Shown piece by piece: positions 1 to 5,635 of a stretch of 8,656 nucleotides of DNA. How positions within the stretch are numbered: position 1 is the stretch's first letter; each line of letters begins with the position of its first letter. The translations under genes were made by a program, and so were the position numbers. The notes under the pieces were generated by a model that worked only from the letters and a program-made list of their open reading frames with translations, ran no database searches and was not told the origin of the DNA. The stretch spans positions 1-8,656 of the forward strand of contig DATMBX010000048.1 in assembly GCA_035558955.1 (NCBI GenBank), given 5' to 3'. The DNA comes from DASVDE01 sp035558955 (GTDB taxonomy: Bacteria > Actinomycetota > Thermoleophilia > Solirubrobacterales > 70-9).

Positions 1-230
1 AGAGCGGGGGCGAGGAGCCGCTGTCCGAGCTCACCGAGGAGGCGGTGATCGGAGCGATCACCTCGATCGTCTCCGGTCGCCTGTTCGCCGGCGGGTCGCT
101 GGATGACCTCGAGCCCCAGCTCGTCATCTTCGCCCTCACCCCATACATCGGCAGCGCAGAAGCCGAGCGGGTTGCAGCGGAGCCGCTGGAGGCCTCAGCG
201 CCGCTCGCCGAAGCCGCCGCGCAGTCGTAG
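1..230 (+). CDS. TetR/AcrR-family regulator, C-terminal fragment (5' end outside window)
   Basis: Only the last 76 or so residues are present, open from the window edge (frame beginning at base 3) to a TAG at 228-230. The visible part has a helix with the pattern LTEEAVIGAITSIVSGRL, then an acidic LDDLEPQLVIFALTPYIG segment and an Ala/Glu-rich tail. This arrangement, ending in a 'PYIG..EA' helix, is typical of the ligand-binding and dimerisation domain of TetR-type repressors in actinobacteria. The DNA-binding helix-turn-helix would lie upstream and cannot be checked here. Its target is unknown; it could control its own operon or the lipid-handling genes nearby, but nothing visible links them. 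The family call rests on overall similarity of the C-terminal helices and is moderate. Confidence 0.55.
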   Translation, partial: SGGEEPLSELTEEAVIGAITSIVSGRLFAGGSLDDLEPQLVIFALTPYIGSAEAERVAAEPLEASAPLAEAAAQS

Positions 231-242
231 TCTCGATAGAGA

Positions 243-259
243 GTGCCTTGCGAAGGCAC
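243..259 (+). terminator. Hairpin downstream of the TetR-like gene, possible weak terminator
   Basis: A perfect 7-bp stem (GTGCCTT, loop GCG, AAGGCAC) starts 13 bases after the regulator's stop codon. It is not followed by a run of T, so intrinsic termination is uncertain. It may instead be a processing signal, or occur by chance. Confidence 0.3.
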
Positions 260-324
260 ACTTGTGTCTGAGATTTGGCGCACTCATTTCACCTTCCGCA
301 GACAACACATTGCATCCGCCCGGC

Positions 325-330
325 TAGCCT
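325..330 (+). promoter_or_regulatory. -10-like box for a leaderless start of the coiled-coil gene
   Basis: TAGCCT (a TAnnnT hexamer) ends 6 bases before the ATG at 337, so transcription would begin at or next to the A of the start codon. There is no convincing Shine-Dalgarno in front of this ATG, which supports a leaderless message. No good -35 box is seen at 16-18 bases upstream. Confidence 0.35.
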
Positions 331-336
331 GGCAAC

Positions 337-624
337 ATGGAATCGATGAGCAGGGCCAGCTGGACAGACGAGCGCCTCGAGGACTTTGCGCGAAACACCG
401 AGCGCCGCTTCGACGAGGTCAACCACAAGGTCGATGACGTGGTGCGCCGCATGGACAGCGGCTTCAACCGCGTCGACGCGGATATTCGGCAGTTGCGCTC
501 CGACATGAACGCTCGATTCGACACCGTCGATACTCGCCTGCACGCGCTTCAGCGCACCATGGTTCAGACCACGATCGGCATGGCCGCCATCGTCGTCACA
601 GCTTTGGTCGCGGTCGCCGGCTGA
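337..624 (+). CDS. Small tail-anchored coiled-coil protein with three 18-residue repeats
   Basis: This is a 95-residue protein of unknown function. Residues about 10-75 are highly charged and helical. Three consecutive 18-residue units are visible: residues 23-40 (RRFDEVNHKVDDVVRRMD), 41-58 (SGFNRVDADIRQLRSDMN) and 59-76 (ARFDTVDTRLHALQRTMV). Phe falls at 25/43/61, Val at 28/46/64, an aliphatic residue at 32/50/68 and at 35/53/71, and Met at 39/57/75. The 3-4-3-4-4 spacing of apolar positions is a coiled coil with one stutter per unit. Residues about 77-95 are a single hydrophobic segment at the extreme C-terminus, so the protein is probably a tail-anchored membrane protein with its coiled coil in the cytoplasm. 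An alternative start is Met4 (ATG at 346). The gene ends 16 bases from the stop of the convergent oxidase gene. Similar short coiled-coil plus membrane-tail proteins are common in actinobacteria and lack assigned roles. Confidence 0.75.
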   Translation: MESMSRASWTDERLEDFARNTERRFDEVNHKVDDVVRRMDSGFNRVDADIRQLRSDMNARFDTVDTRLHALQRTMVQTTIGMAAIVVTALVAVAG

Positions 625-640
625 TCGCCGACGCTCTCGC

Positions 641-1927
641 TCAGCCGAAGACTTTGCGCATTCGCGCCAACTCGCGGATGTTGCCGCGCGGGCGGATGCG
701 GCGCTGCAGCATCATCATCAGCGGGTTGGCGTCCGGTTTGCCCGTGGCGATCCAGTCTTGCCAGCTCGCTTCGAGGACCACGGTTGGGTCGGGCGCCTCG
801 CCCGGCTCCGCCCGGGTCGAGCCGTTGTCGATCACCAGATGCCACGGGTCGGCGTCGTTGAACCGCCACTGGTAGACGAGCCGGGACCCGTTGGCGGCCT
901 CGGGGTTGACGACGCGGGTGATCACGTCGAAGTAGAGGCGCTGCAACTCGGGCGTGGACTCGGGCGGCGGGCCGTTCGGGGGGCCGAGGATCCCGGCCAT
1001 CATCAGTTTGACCTGGCGCTTGGCGACGTCCTCTTCGGACATCTCGGGGTCGAAGGGGAAGACGCCCGGGGGCATCTCCTCGGTCGGGTAGCCGATCGTC
1101 CGCCAGCGCTGGCGGATCAGTCTCAGGCCGAAGGCGAAGATGTCCTCGAGGCTGAAGCCGTAGCACTCGGTGTACTCGCGGTCGAGGTTCGGGGGCGAGA
1201 AGACCGCGGGCCCGTAGGGCAGGACCTCGCGCAGCAGCTCGACTACCGCCGCTCTGCACTCCGCCGAGGCGGGATGCTCATCGGCGAGCAACTCGGAGAG
1301 CACCTTGACGCCGAAGCCGATGTGGCGCTGCTCGTCTTTGGAGACGTTCGCCATCCCGGAGCTGAAGCCGGGCAGGGTGTGCTCGGCGGCGAAGAAGTCC
1401 TCGATGAAGTGCTGGCCGGGCTGGGCGAGGGAGCCCTCGACGATCAGGTGGTAGAGGGTGATCGCCTGCGCGTACTTGGGCAGGGAGCGGTCCTTGCGCA
1501 GCTCCTCGGCCATCCGGTCGAGCCGGTCGAAGATGCCGCGGTAGCCCCAGTTGAGCTGGGGGAGGGTGGAGGAGAGCGTCTGCTCGATCGAGTCGCCGCC
1601 GACGCCGATCACCTCCTTGAAGAAGCGGTGGAAGAAAACCGAGTGGCGCACCTCGTCGACCTGTTGGGTGGCGAGGAAGTAGGCCTGCTCCTCGGTGGGG
1701 GCGGCGGTGATGTAGGGGGCGAGGGTGTCGGCGACCCGGTCCTCGCCGTAGAAGAACATCGAGTAGATCCACATCGCCGAGCGCTTCTGGATGTCGCTCA
1801 GTCCCTCCCATCCCTCGCGGTCCCCGGAGAAGTCGATGTCGTAGGCGCTCCAGTTGCCCTGCTCCCAGCGCTTGTAGAGGTCCTCGTAGGTGATGTTGTC
1901 CATCAGGCTCTGGGCGGCAACGCTCAT
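641..1927 (-). CDS. R2-like ligand-binding oxidase (R2lox) fused to a C-terminal SCP2 lipid-carrier domain
   Basis: This 428-residue protein has a ferritin-like ribonucleotide-reductase-R2 domain (about 1-290) followed by an SCP2-type sterol/lipid-binding domain (about 325-428, with WRFNDADPWHLVIDNG, DPTVVLEASWQDWIATG and a basic end). The six expected dinuclear metal ligands are visible: Glu62 (GEDRV), Glu92 and His95 (DEVRH), Glu164 (LIVEGSLA), Glu199 and His202 (DEQRH). Val65 lies three residues after Glu62 and Tyr159 five before Glu164, the same offsets as the Val and Tyr that form the ether crosslink in characterised R2lox proteins (mycobacterial and Geobacillus), which hold a Mn/Fe cofactor and bind a long-chain fatty acid. 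The family fold, cofactor and lipid are known from those homologues; that this protein oxidises a lipid is inference. The start is the ATG at 1927-1925 because an AAAGGAG ribosome site precedes it; a GTG eight codons upstream lacks one. The protein is probably cytosolic, with no signal peptide. It follows the acyl-CoA ligase gene after 111 bases and may have its own promoter. Confidence 0.85.
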   Translation of the reverse strand: MSVAAQSLMDNITYEDLYKRWEQGNWSAYDIDFSGDREGWEGLSDIQKRSAMWIYSMFFYGEDRVADTLAPYITAAPTEEQAYFLATQQVDEVRHSVFFHRFFKEVIGVGGDSIEQTLSSTLPQLNWGYRGIFDRLDRMAEELRKDRSLPKYAQAITLYHLIVEGSLAQPGQHFIEDFFAAEHTLPGFSSGMANVSKDEQRHIGFGVKVLSELLADEHPASAECRAAVVELLREVLPYGPAVFSPPNLDREYTECYGFSLEDIFAFGLRLIRQRWRTIGYPTEEMPPGVFPFDPEMSEEDVAKRQVKLMMAGILGPPNGPPPESTPELQRLYFDVITRVVNPEAANGSRLVYQWRFNDADPWHLVIDNGSTRAEPGEAPDPTVVLEASWQDWIATGKPDANPLMMMLQRRIRPRGNIRELARMRKVFG

Positions 1928-1932
1928 CTGCT

Positions 1933-1939
1933 CTCCTTT
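1933..1939 (-). promoter_or_regulatory. Ribosome binding site that fixes the oxidase start
   Basis: On the minus strand this reads AAAGGAG, five bases before the ATG at 1927-1925. It is among the clearest Shine-Dalgarno sequences here and rules in that ATG over the upstream in-frame GTG at 1951-1949. Confidence 0.75.
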
Positions 1940-1951
1940 GGTGGTGCGCAC

Positions 1952-1968
1952 GGCGCCACAACGGCGCC
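1952..1968 (-). repeat. Inverted repeat (GGCGCC, 5-nt loop, GGCGCC) in the oxidase leader
   Basis: Two copies of the palindrome GGCGCC are separated by five bases and could pair as a 6-bp GC-only stem in the untranslated leader, 12 bases ahead of the ribosome binding site. A second palindrome, GTGCGCAC, touches it at 1944-1951. This could shape translation or be a protein site. GC-rich palindromes are common in such DNA, so significance is uncertain. Confidence 0.3.
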
Positions 1969-2026
1969 TCCGGCTCCTGCTGAGGGGAGGTTACAGCCCG
2001 TTTGGCCAGTCAGCCAGTTCGCCGAA

Positions 2027-2044
2027 GTGTGACGTCGATCACAC
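2027..2044. promoter_or_regulatory. Crp/GlxR-type operator palindrome
   Basis: GTGTGA-CGTCGA-TCACAC is a perfect 6+6 inverted repeat and contains an exact match to the classical Crp-family consensus TGTGA-N6-TCACA (2028-2043). Its centre lies about 108 bases upstream of the oxidase-SCP2 start codon. It overlaps the last codon and the stop codon of the upstream ligase gene, so half of the palindrome is also coding (GTG TGA on the minus strand). Actinobacterial Crp homologues such as GlxR and mycobacterial Crp use closely similar sites. Whether it activates or represses cannot be told, because no convincing promoter hexamers are placed for the oxidase gene; a TGTAAC at 1995-1990 is only a weak -10 candidate. 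Confidence 0.5.
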
Positions 2045-3532
2045 GGTGGCGGGAGGTTCGATCTCGCGCTTGAGGATCTTGCCCGTGGGGCCCTTGGGGA
2101 GGTCGTCTAGGAACCAGACGACGCGTGGGTACTTGTAGGCGGCGATGCGGTCCTTTACGTAGGCGCTGACCTCTTCGGGCGGGAGGTCTTCGCCGTCATG
2201 GAGGACCACCGCGGCGCCGATTTCCTCTCCCCATTCGTCGTGAGGGACGCCGACGACGGCGGCCTCGCGGATCTTCGGGTGCTCGTAGAGGACCTCCTCG
2301 ACCTCGCGGGGGTAGACGTTGTAGCCGCCGCGGATGATCAGGTCCTTCTTGCGATCGACTATGTAGAAGTAGCCCTCCTCGTCGACGCGGGCCATGTCGC
2401 CGCTGTGAAACCAGCCGCCGCGCATCGCCTCCTCGGTGGCGTCGGGGCGCTGCCAGTAGCCCTTCATGATGTTGTGGCCGCGGATCACGATCTCGCCGAC
2501 CTCGCCCTGCGGGAGCGGGTTGTCGTTCTCGTCGACGACCTGCATCTCGACCCCCTCGATCGGGGTGCCGATCGAGCCCGGCTTGCGCTCTGCGTCGGGA
2601 TGGTTGGAGCAGGCGACCGGCGAGGTCTCCGAGAGGCCGTAGCCCTCGAGCAGCACGCAGCCGAAGGCTTCCTCGAAGCCGCGCAGGACCTCGACCGGCA
2701 TCGAGGCGCCGCCGGTGATGCAGCTGCGCAGGGTCGAAGTGTCGAAGCTCTCGCGCTCGGGGTGGTGCAGCAGCGCTCCATACATCGTCGGCACTCCCTG
2801 GAAGTGGGTGACGCCGTCGCGCTGCATCGTCGCCAGCGCCTCGCCGGGATCGAATTTGGGCAGCATCGTCAGACAGGCGCCCATCCGCAGGGAGCCGTTC
2901 ATGCTCACCGTCTGGCCGAAGGAGTGGAAGAGGGGGAGGGCGCCGAGGACGACGTCGCCCTCGCGGACCTCGGTCATCGTCTCGCCGGAGATCTGCGCGT
3001 TGCGGGCGAGGTTGAGGTGGGTCAGTTCGGCGCCCTTCGGCTTGCCGGTCGTGCCCGAGGTGTAGAGAATCACCGCGGTGTCGTCCTCGTCCGTGTCGGC
3101 GAGGCCGGGGGTGGGCTCGAGGCCCGCCAGCGTCTCCGCGAAGGCGGCCGGCTCGACCTCGACCAGCTCAGCGCCGGCGTCGGCGGCACCGTCGCGCGCC
3201 TCTCCGGCGAAGCCGTGCCAGGCGAGCAGGATCTTCGCGCCGGAGTCCTCCAGGTAGAAGGCGATCTCGCGCCGCTTCAGCAGCACGTTCATCGGAACCA
3301 CGACACCGCCGGCGCGCAGCACGCCGTAATAGGCGATCGGGAATTGGGGGACGTTGGGCAGCATGATCCCGACGCGGTCGCCGGGCTCCAAGCCTTTGCT
3401 CGTCAGCAATGTCGCCAGTCGCGCGCTGCGGTCGTCCAGCTCGGCGTAGCTCAGCTCGACTTCGCCCAGCCGGATCGCCGGGCTGTCCGGCGCCCGTTCG
3501 GCGCTGGCCGTGAGTATCGACGCGAGGTTCAT
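2039..3532 (-). CDS. Long/medium-chain fatty-acid-CoA ligase-type AMP-forming synthetase
   Basis: This 497-residue protein of the ANL adenylating family is probably an acyl-CoA synthetase: carboxylic acid + ATP + CoA gives acyl-CoA + AMP + PPi. Visible core motifs in order are the P-loop YTSGTTGKPKG (157-167), PLFHSFGQ, the GYGLSETSP adenine-binding motif near 300, HSGDMARVDEEGYFYIVDRKKD spanning the hinge Asp, GGYNVYPREVEE, and the C-terminal PKGPTGKILKRE (479-490) with the catalytic Lys485. Full length agrees with single acyl-CoA synthetases of about 500 residues. The start at 3532 is preferred because GGGAG (3543-3539) sits six bases upstream; the in-frame ATG at 3538 touches that site and would leave no spacing. 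It follows the carrier gene by 28 bases, so the two are probably cotranscribed. The exact acid cannot be read from sequence: fatty acid, sterol side-chain acid or aromatic acid are all possible. Confidence 0.85.
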   Translation of the reverse strand: MNLASILTASAERAPDSPAIRLGEVELSYAELDDRSARLATLLTSKGLEPGDRVGIMLPNVPQFPIAYYGVLRAGGVVVPMNVLLKRREIAFYLEDSGAKILLAWHGFAGEARDGAADAGAELVEVEPAAFAETLAGLEPTPGLADTDEDDTAVILYTSGTTGKPKGAELTHLNLARNAQISGETMTEVREGDVVLGALPLFHSFGQTVSMNGSLRMGACLTMLPKFDPGEALATMQRDGVTHFQGVPTMYGALLHHPERESFDTSTLRSCITGGASMPVEVLRGFEEAFGCVLLEGYGLSETSPVACSNHPDAERKPGSIGTPIEGVEMQVVDENDNPLPQGEVGEIVIRGHNIMKGYWQRPDATEEAMRGGWFHSGDMARVDEEGYFYIVDRKKDLIIRGGYNVYPREVEEVLYEHPKIREAAVVGVPHDEWGEEIGAAVVLHDGEDLPPEEVSAYVKDRIAAYKYPRVVWFLDDLPKGPTGKILKREIEPPATV

Positions 3533-3560
3533 CCCCATCTCCCGCGCGGCAGTCTATGCC

Positions 3561-4460
3561 TCATTCGGGCTCGAGCGCGGGTGTGGCGGGAAGCGGTTCG
3601 GGCTCAGTGGGGGCGTTGCGGCGGCTCATTGCCCAGGCGAAGCCGCCGCCGGTGAAGAGCATGAAGGAGGCATAGACGGCGGCCGGGATCGTCACCTCGT
3701 CGGACAACGCGGCGCCGACGGCGATCGCCAGCGCCGCGTTGTGGATTCCCAGCTCCAGCGAGATCGCCGTCGCCTGGCGATCGTCGAGCCGGGCCAGCTT
3801 GGAGATCGCGAAGCTGAGCGACATCGCGGCGACGTTGAGCGCCAGCGCCGCGGCGCCGACCGCGGTCGCGTTCTCGGCGACGGTGTCGTGCTCGCTGGCG
3901 ATCGCGCCGAGGATCACCAGCCCGAAGAGGGTGAGCGAGACGTTTCGCACGGTCGGGTAGGCGGCGTCGACCCGCTGCGGGGAGCGCCGGCGCAGCTCCA
4001 TCCCGATCGCCACCGGGACGATCGTGATCGCGAAGACCCGAGCGACGACGCCGAGCATGCTGACGTCGCCGATGTCTCCCGCCCCGAAGAAGCCGGTGGA
4101 GACGGCGATGAAGAGCGGCACGGTGACGATCGCCCCGACGCTGCTGATCGCCGTCATCGTGATCGACAGCGCCGTGTCCCCACGCGCGAGGTGGGTCAGC
4201 ATGTTGGCCATCATCCCGCCGGGGGAGGCGCCGAGCAGCACCAGCCCGACCGCCAGTTCCGGCGAGAGCCCGAAGAGCTGGGCCATGCTCAGCGCCAGCA
4301 GGGGCGAGATCAGCGCCAGGTTCACCATCCCGATCGCGACCCCGCGGGGGGCGACGAACACTCGCCGGAAGTCGGCGCGCGTCAGCGTCATCCCCAGGCT
4401 GCACATGATCACCGCGATCGCCGCGGGCAGCACCACCGATGTAAGCACCGGGCTGTCCAC
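3561..4460 (-). CDS. Bile acid:sodium symporter (BASS/SBF) family carrier
   Basis: This 299-residue integral membrane protein has about nine to ten hydrophobic segments and a cytoplasm-like Pro/Glu-rich tail. BASS signatures are present: GASPGGMMANMLTHLARGD (77-95), followed by SITMT, and the late helix LELGIHNAAL with Glu236. In characterised bacterial homologues (ASBT type) the equivalent Asn, Thr and Glu coordinate sodium; Asn86, Thr103 and Glu236 appear to be their counterparts here, while the usual Gln four residues after the Glu is His240. The family moves organic anions (bile acids, pantoate, pyruvate and others) with sodium; the substrate here is unknown. The start is GTG at 4460-4458. 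No Shine-Dalgarno precedes it, but a TAGGGT box ends eight bases upstream, so the message is probably leaderless. The gene leads a minus-strand run with the acyl-CoA ligase, which suggests the carrier imports the acid that the ligase activates. Confidence 0.85.
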   Translation of the reverse strand: MDSPVLTSVVLPAAIAVIMCSLGMTLTRADFRRVFVAPRGVAIGMVNLALISPLLALSMAQLFGLSPELAVGLVLLGASPGGMMANMLTHLARGDTALSITMTAISSVGAIVTVPLFIAVSTGFFGAGDIGDVSMLGVVARVFAITIVPVAIGMELRRRSPQRVDAAYPTVRNVSLTLFGLVILGAIASEHDTVAENATAVGAAALALNVAAMSLSFAISKLARLDDRQATAISLELGIHNAALAIAVGAALSDEVTIPAAVYASFMLFTGGGFAWAMSRRNAPTEPEPLPATPALEPE

Positions 4461-4468
4461 CGCCGCGG

Positions 4469-4474
4469 ACCCTA
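4469..4474 (-). promoter_or_regulatory. -10-like box for the leaderless carrier gene
   Basis: On the minus strand this is TAGGGT, eight bases from the GTG start at 4460. Transcription would start at or beside the start codon. The -35 region is not convincing. It mirrors the TAGGAT box of the divergent gene at 4504-4509. Confidence 0.45.
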
Positions 4475-4480
4475 GTCCGC

Positions 4481-4509
4481 TGGACCGCTTGCGGCACCGG
4501 GTCTAGGAT
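4481..4509 (+). promoter_or_regulatory. Promoter for the ABM-like/hotdog genes (TGGACC, 17 bp, TAGGAT)
   Basis: TGGACC (4481-4486) and TAGGAT (4504-4509) are separated by exactly 17 bases, which fits a housekeeping-sigma promoter (TTGACA-N17-TATAAT type). The predicted start site near 4516 leaves a leader of roughly 22 bases with a good AGAGGAGAG ribosome site (4525-4533) before the ATG at 4538. This gene is thus leadered, while its divergent neighbour appears leaderless. Confidence 0.5.
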
Positions 4510-4537
4510 CGGTGTAGTCGATCGAGAGGAGAGTCCA

Positions 4538-4843
4538 ATGCTCTGCGCCCTGACCGTTCGCAAGTTGAAGCCGGGCACGATGGAGGACTTCAAAGCGGCC
4601 TTCATGCCCCCGGGCGATATGGAGGCGCCCCCCGGCTGGAAGCGCTTCTACGCCCTGCGCAACGCCGCCGACGAGAACGAGATCATCACCTTCGGCTTCT
4701 TCGACGGCACCCTGGAGGAGCTGCGCGCGTCCCAGCAGGACAGCACCGAGTACGACGAGCGCCGCGCGGCGTCCGACGAGTTCGTCGAGTCGGTTGGCGC
4801 CGACGGCGTCTTCGAGGTGGTCGAAGAGCGCTCGATGGAGTAG
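4538..4843 (+). CDS. Small ABM-like (dimeric alpha/beta-barrel) protein, function unknown
   Basis: This 101-residue soluble protein starts MLCALTVRKLKPGTMEDF, a beta strand then helix, followed by WKRFYALRNAADENEIITFGFFDGTLEELR (two strands and a helix) and an acidic C-terminal helix and strand. Length and strand/helix order fit the antibiotic-biosynthesis-monooxygenase (ABM) or stress-responsive dimeric barrel fold. Fold members include cofactor-less monooxygenases and simple binding proteins, and no catalytic residues can be assigned here. A clear ribosome site (AGAGGAGAG, 4525-4533) supports the start. It is separated by 24 bases from the hotdog protein gene and probably shares its transcript. 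The fold is moderately likely; the function is unassigned. Confidence 0.7.
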   Translation: MLCALTVRKLKPGTMEDFKAAFMPPGDMEAPPGWKRFYALRNAADENEIITFGFFDGTLEELRASQQDSTEYDERRAASDEFVESVGADGVFEVVEERSME

Positions 4844-4867
4844 TCGGGCGGCTGCGCCACCTCGGCC

Positions 4868-5578
4868 ATGTCCGAGTCCCTCGTCATCCCGGCCGAGTTC
4901 AACGGGCCGATGGACAGTGGCAACGGCGGCTACTCGGCCGGCGCCGTTGCCGCCTTCCTCGACGGTGCGGCCGCCGTCAGCCTGCGCAGTCCAGTGCCCC
5001 TCGATACGCACCTCGACGTGGTTGTCGAGGATGGGGTCGCCCGCGCGCTCGACGGCGAGACGTTGGTCGCCGAGGCGGAACGGGCGCCTGGGTTCGGGGT
5101 CGAGGTCCCCGACCCCGTGGGCCTTGAAGAGGCGCGGGAGGCATCGACCCGCTACCGCGGACTGATGGACGGCCCCTTCAGCCGCTGCTTCGTTTGCGGG
5201 CGCGCGCGGGAGGACGCCCTGGAGGTTTTCGCCGGCCCGGTAGCCGGCCGCGAGGTCGTCGCTTCATCGTGGACGCCGCCGGCCTGGACGGGAGGGGACG
5301 ACGCGCGCGTGCGGCCCGAGATCGTCTGGGCGGTGCTCGATTGCCCCACCTATTTCGCCGCCTACGCGGGTGAGGAGGGGACGATCGCCTTCCTCGCCAG
5401 GCTCACGGCGCGGCTCGACGCCCTGGTGAGTGTGGGAGAGGAGCACGTCGTGATGGCCTGGCCGATCGACGCAGACGGCCGCAAGCGCCGCGCCGGCTCG
5501 GCAGTCATCTCCGCCGAAGGTGAGGTCCTCGCCGCCGCCGAGGCGCTCCTGATCGAGCCGCGCCAGGTGGCCGCATAG
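4868..5578 (+). CDS. Tandem hotdog-fold thioesterase-like protein with a CxxC motif
   Basis: This 236-residue protein appears to be two hotdog-type halves. The N-terminal half has FNGPMDSGNGGYSAGAVAAFL and a SLRSPVPLDTHL strand (about 11-48), resembling the acyl-thioester-binding helix region of hotdog proteins. The C-terminal half begins near a RCFVCGR motif (Cys107, Cys110), then ASSWTPP and EIVWAVLDCPTYFA, matching the central helix of a second hotdog. Hotdog proteins commonly hydrolyse or dehydrate acyl-CoAs; no catalytic Asp or Glu can be assigned with certainty, so the reaction is open. The start ATG has no strong ribosome site, but the N-terminus fits the fold. The gene follows the ABM-like gene by 24 bases. 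Given the acyl-CoA ligase across the divergent promoter, a role with acyl thioesters is a reasonable inference. Cys107/Cys110 could bind metal or form a disulfide. Confidence 0.65.
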   Translation: MSESLVIPAEFNGPMDSGNGGYSAGAVAAFLDGAAAVSLRSPVPLDTHLDVVVEDGVARALDGETLVAEAERAPGFGVEVPDPVGLEEAREASTRYRGLMDGPFSRCFVCGRAREDALEVFAGPVAGREVVASSWTPPAWTGGDDARVRPEIVWAVLDCPTYFAAYAGEEGTIAFLARLTARLDALVSVGEEHVVMAWPIDADGRKRRAGSAVISAEGEVLAAAEALLIEPRQVAA

Positions 5579-5593
5579 CCTCTCGCCCAGCGG

Positions 5594-5614
5594 GTAACCG
5601 CAACGTAACTGCAA
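5594..5614. repeat. 11-bp-spaced direct repeat upstream of the VOC gene, possible regulator site
   Basis: GTAACCGCAA (5594-5603) and GTAACTGCAA (5605-5614) match at nine of ten positions and start 11 bases apart, about one helical turn. OmpR/PhoB-type response regulators bind direct repeats with this spacing. The pair sits 13-33 bases before the GGAGG ribosome site of the VOC gene. The first copy also overlaps a small GCGG-GTAA-CCGC stem-loop (5590-5601). No promoter hexamers are clear. Confidence 0.35.
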
Positions 5615-5635
5615 AGGCGAGCGAACGGAGGAGAC

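Noticed and set aside
904..911. GTGATCAC palindrome
   Set aside because: It lies inside the oxidase coding region and eight-base palindromes of this kind are expected by chance.
758..2032. Long plus-strand open frame opposite the oxidase gene (424 codons)
   Set aside because: It is antisense to a gene with clear R2lox and SCP2 motifs, its translation is Val/Gly/Asp/Leu-rich without domains, and high GC content at third positions produces such frames routinely.
2198..3655. Long plus-strand open frame opposite the acyl-CoA ligase gene (485 codons)
   Set aside because: It is antisense to an unmistakable ANL enzyme, low in complexity with no recognisable motif, and a product of codon bias.
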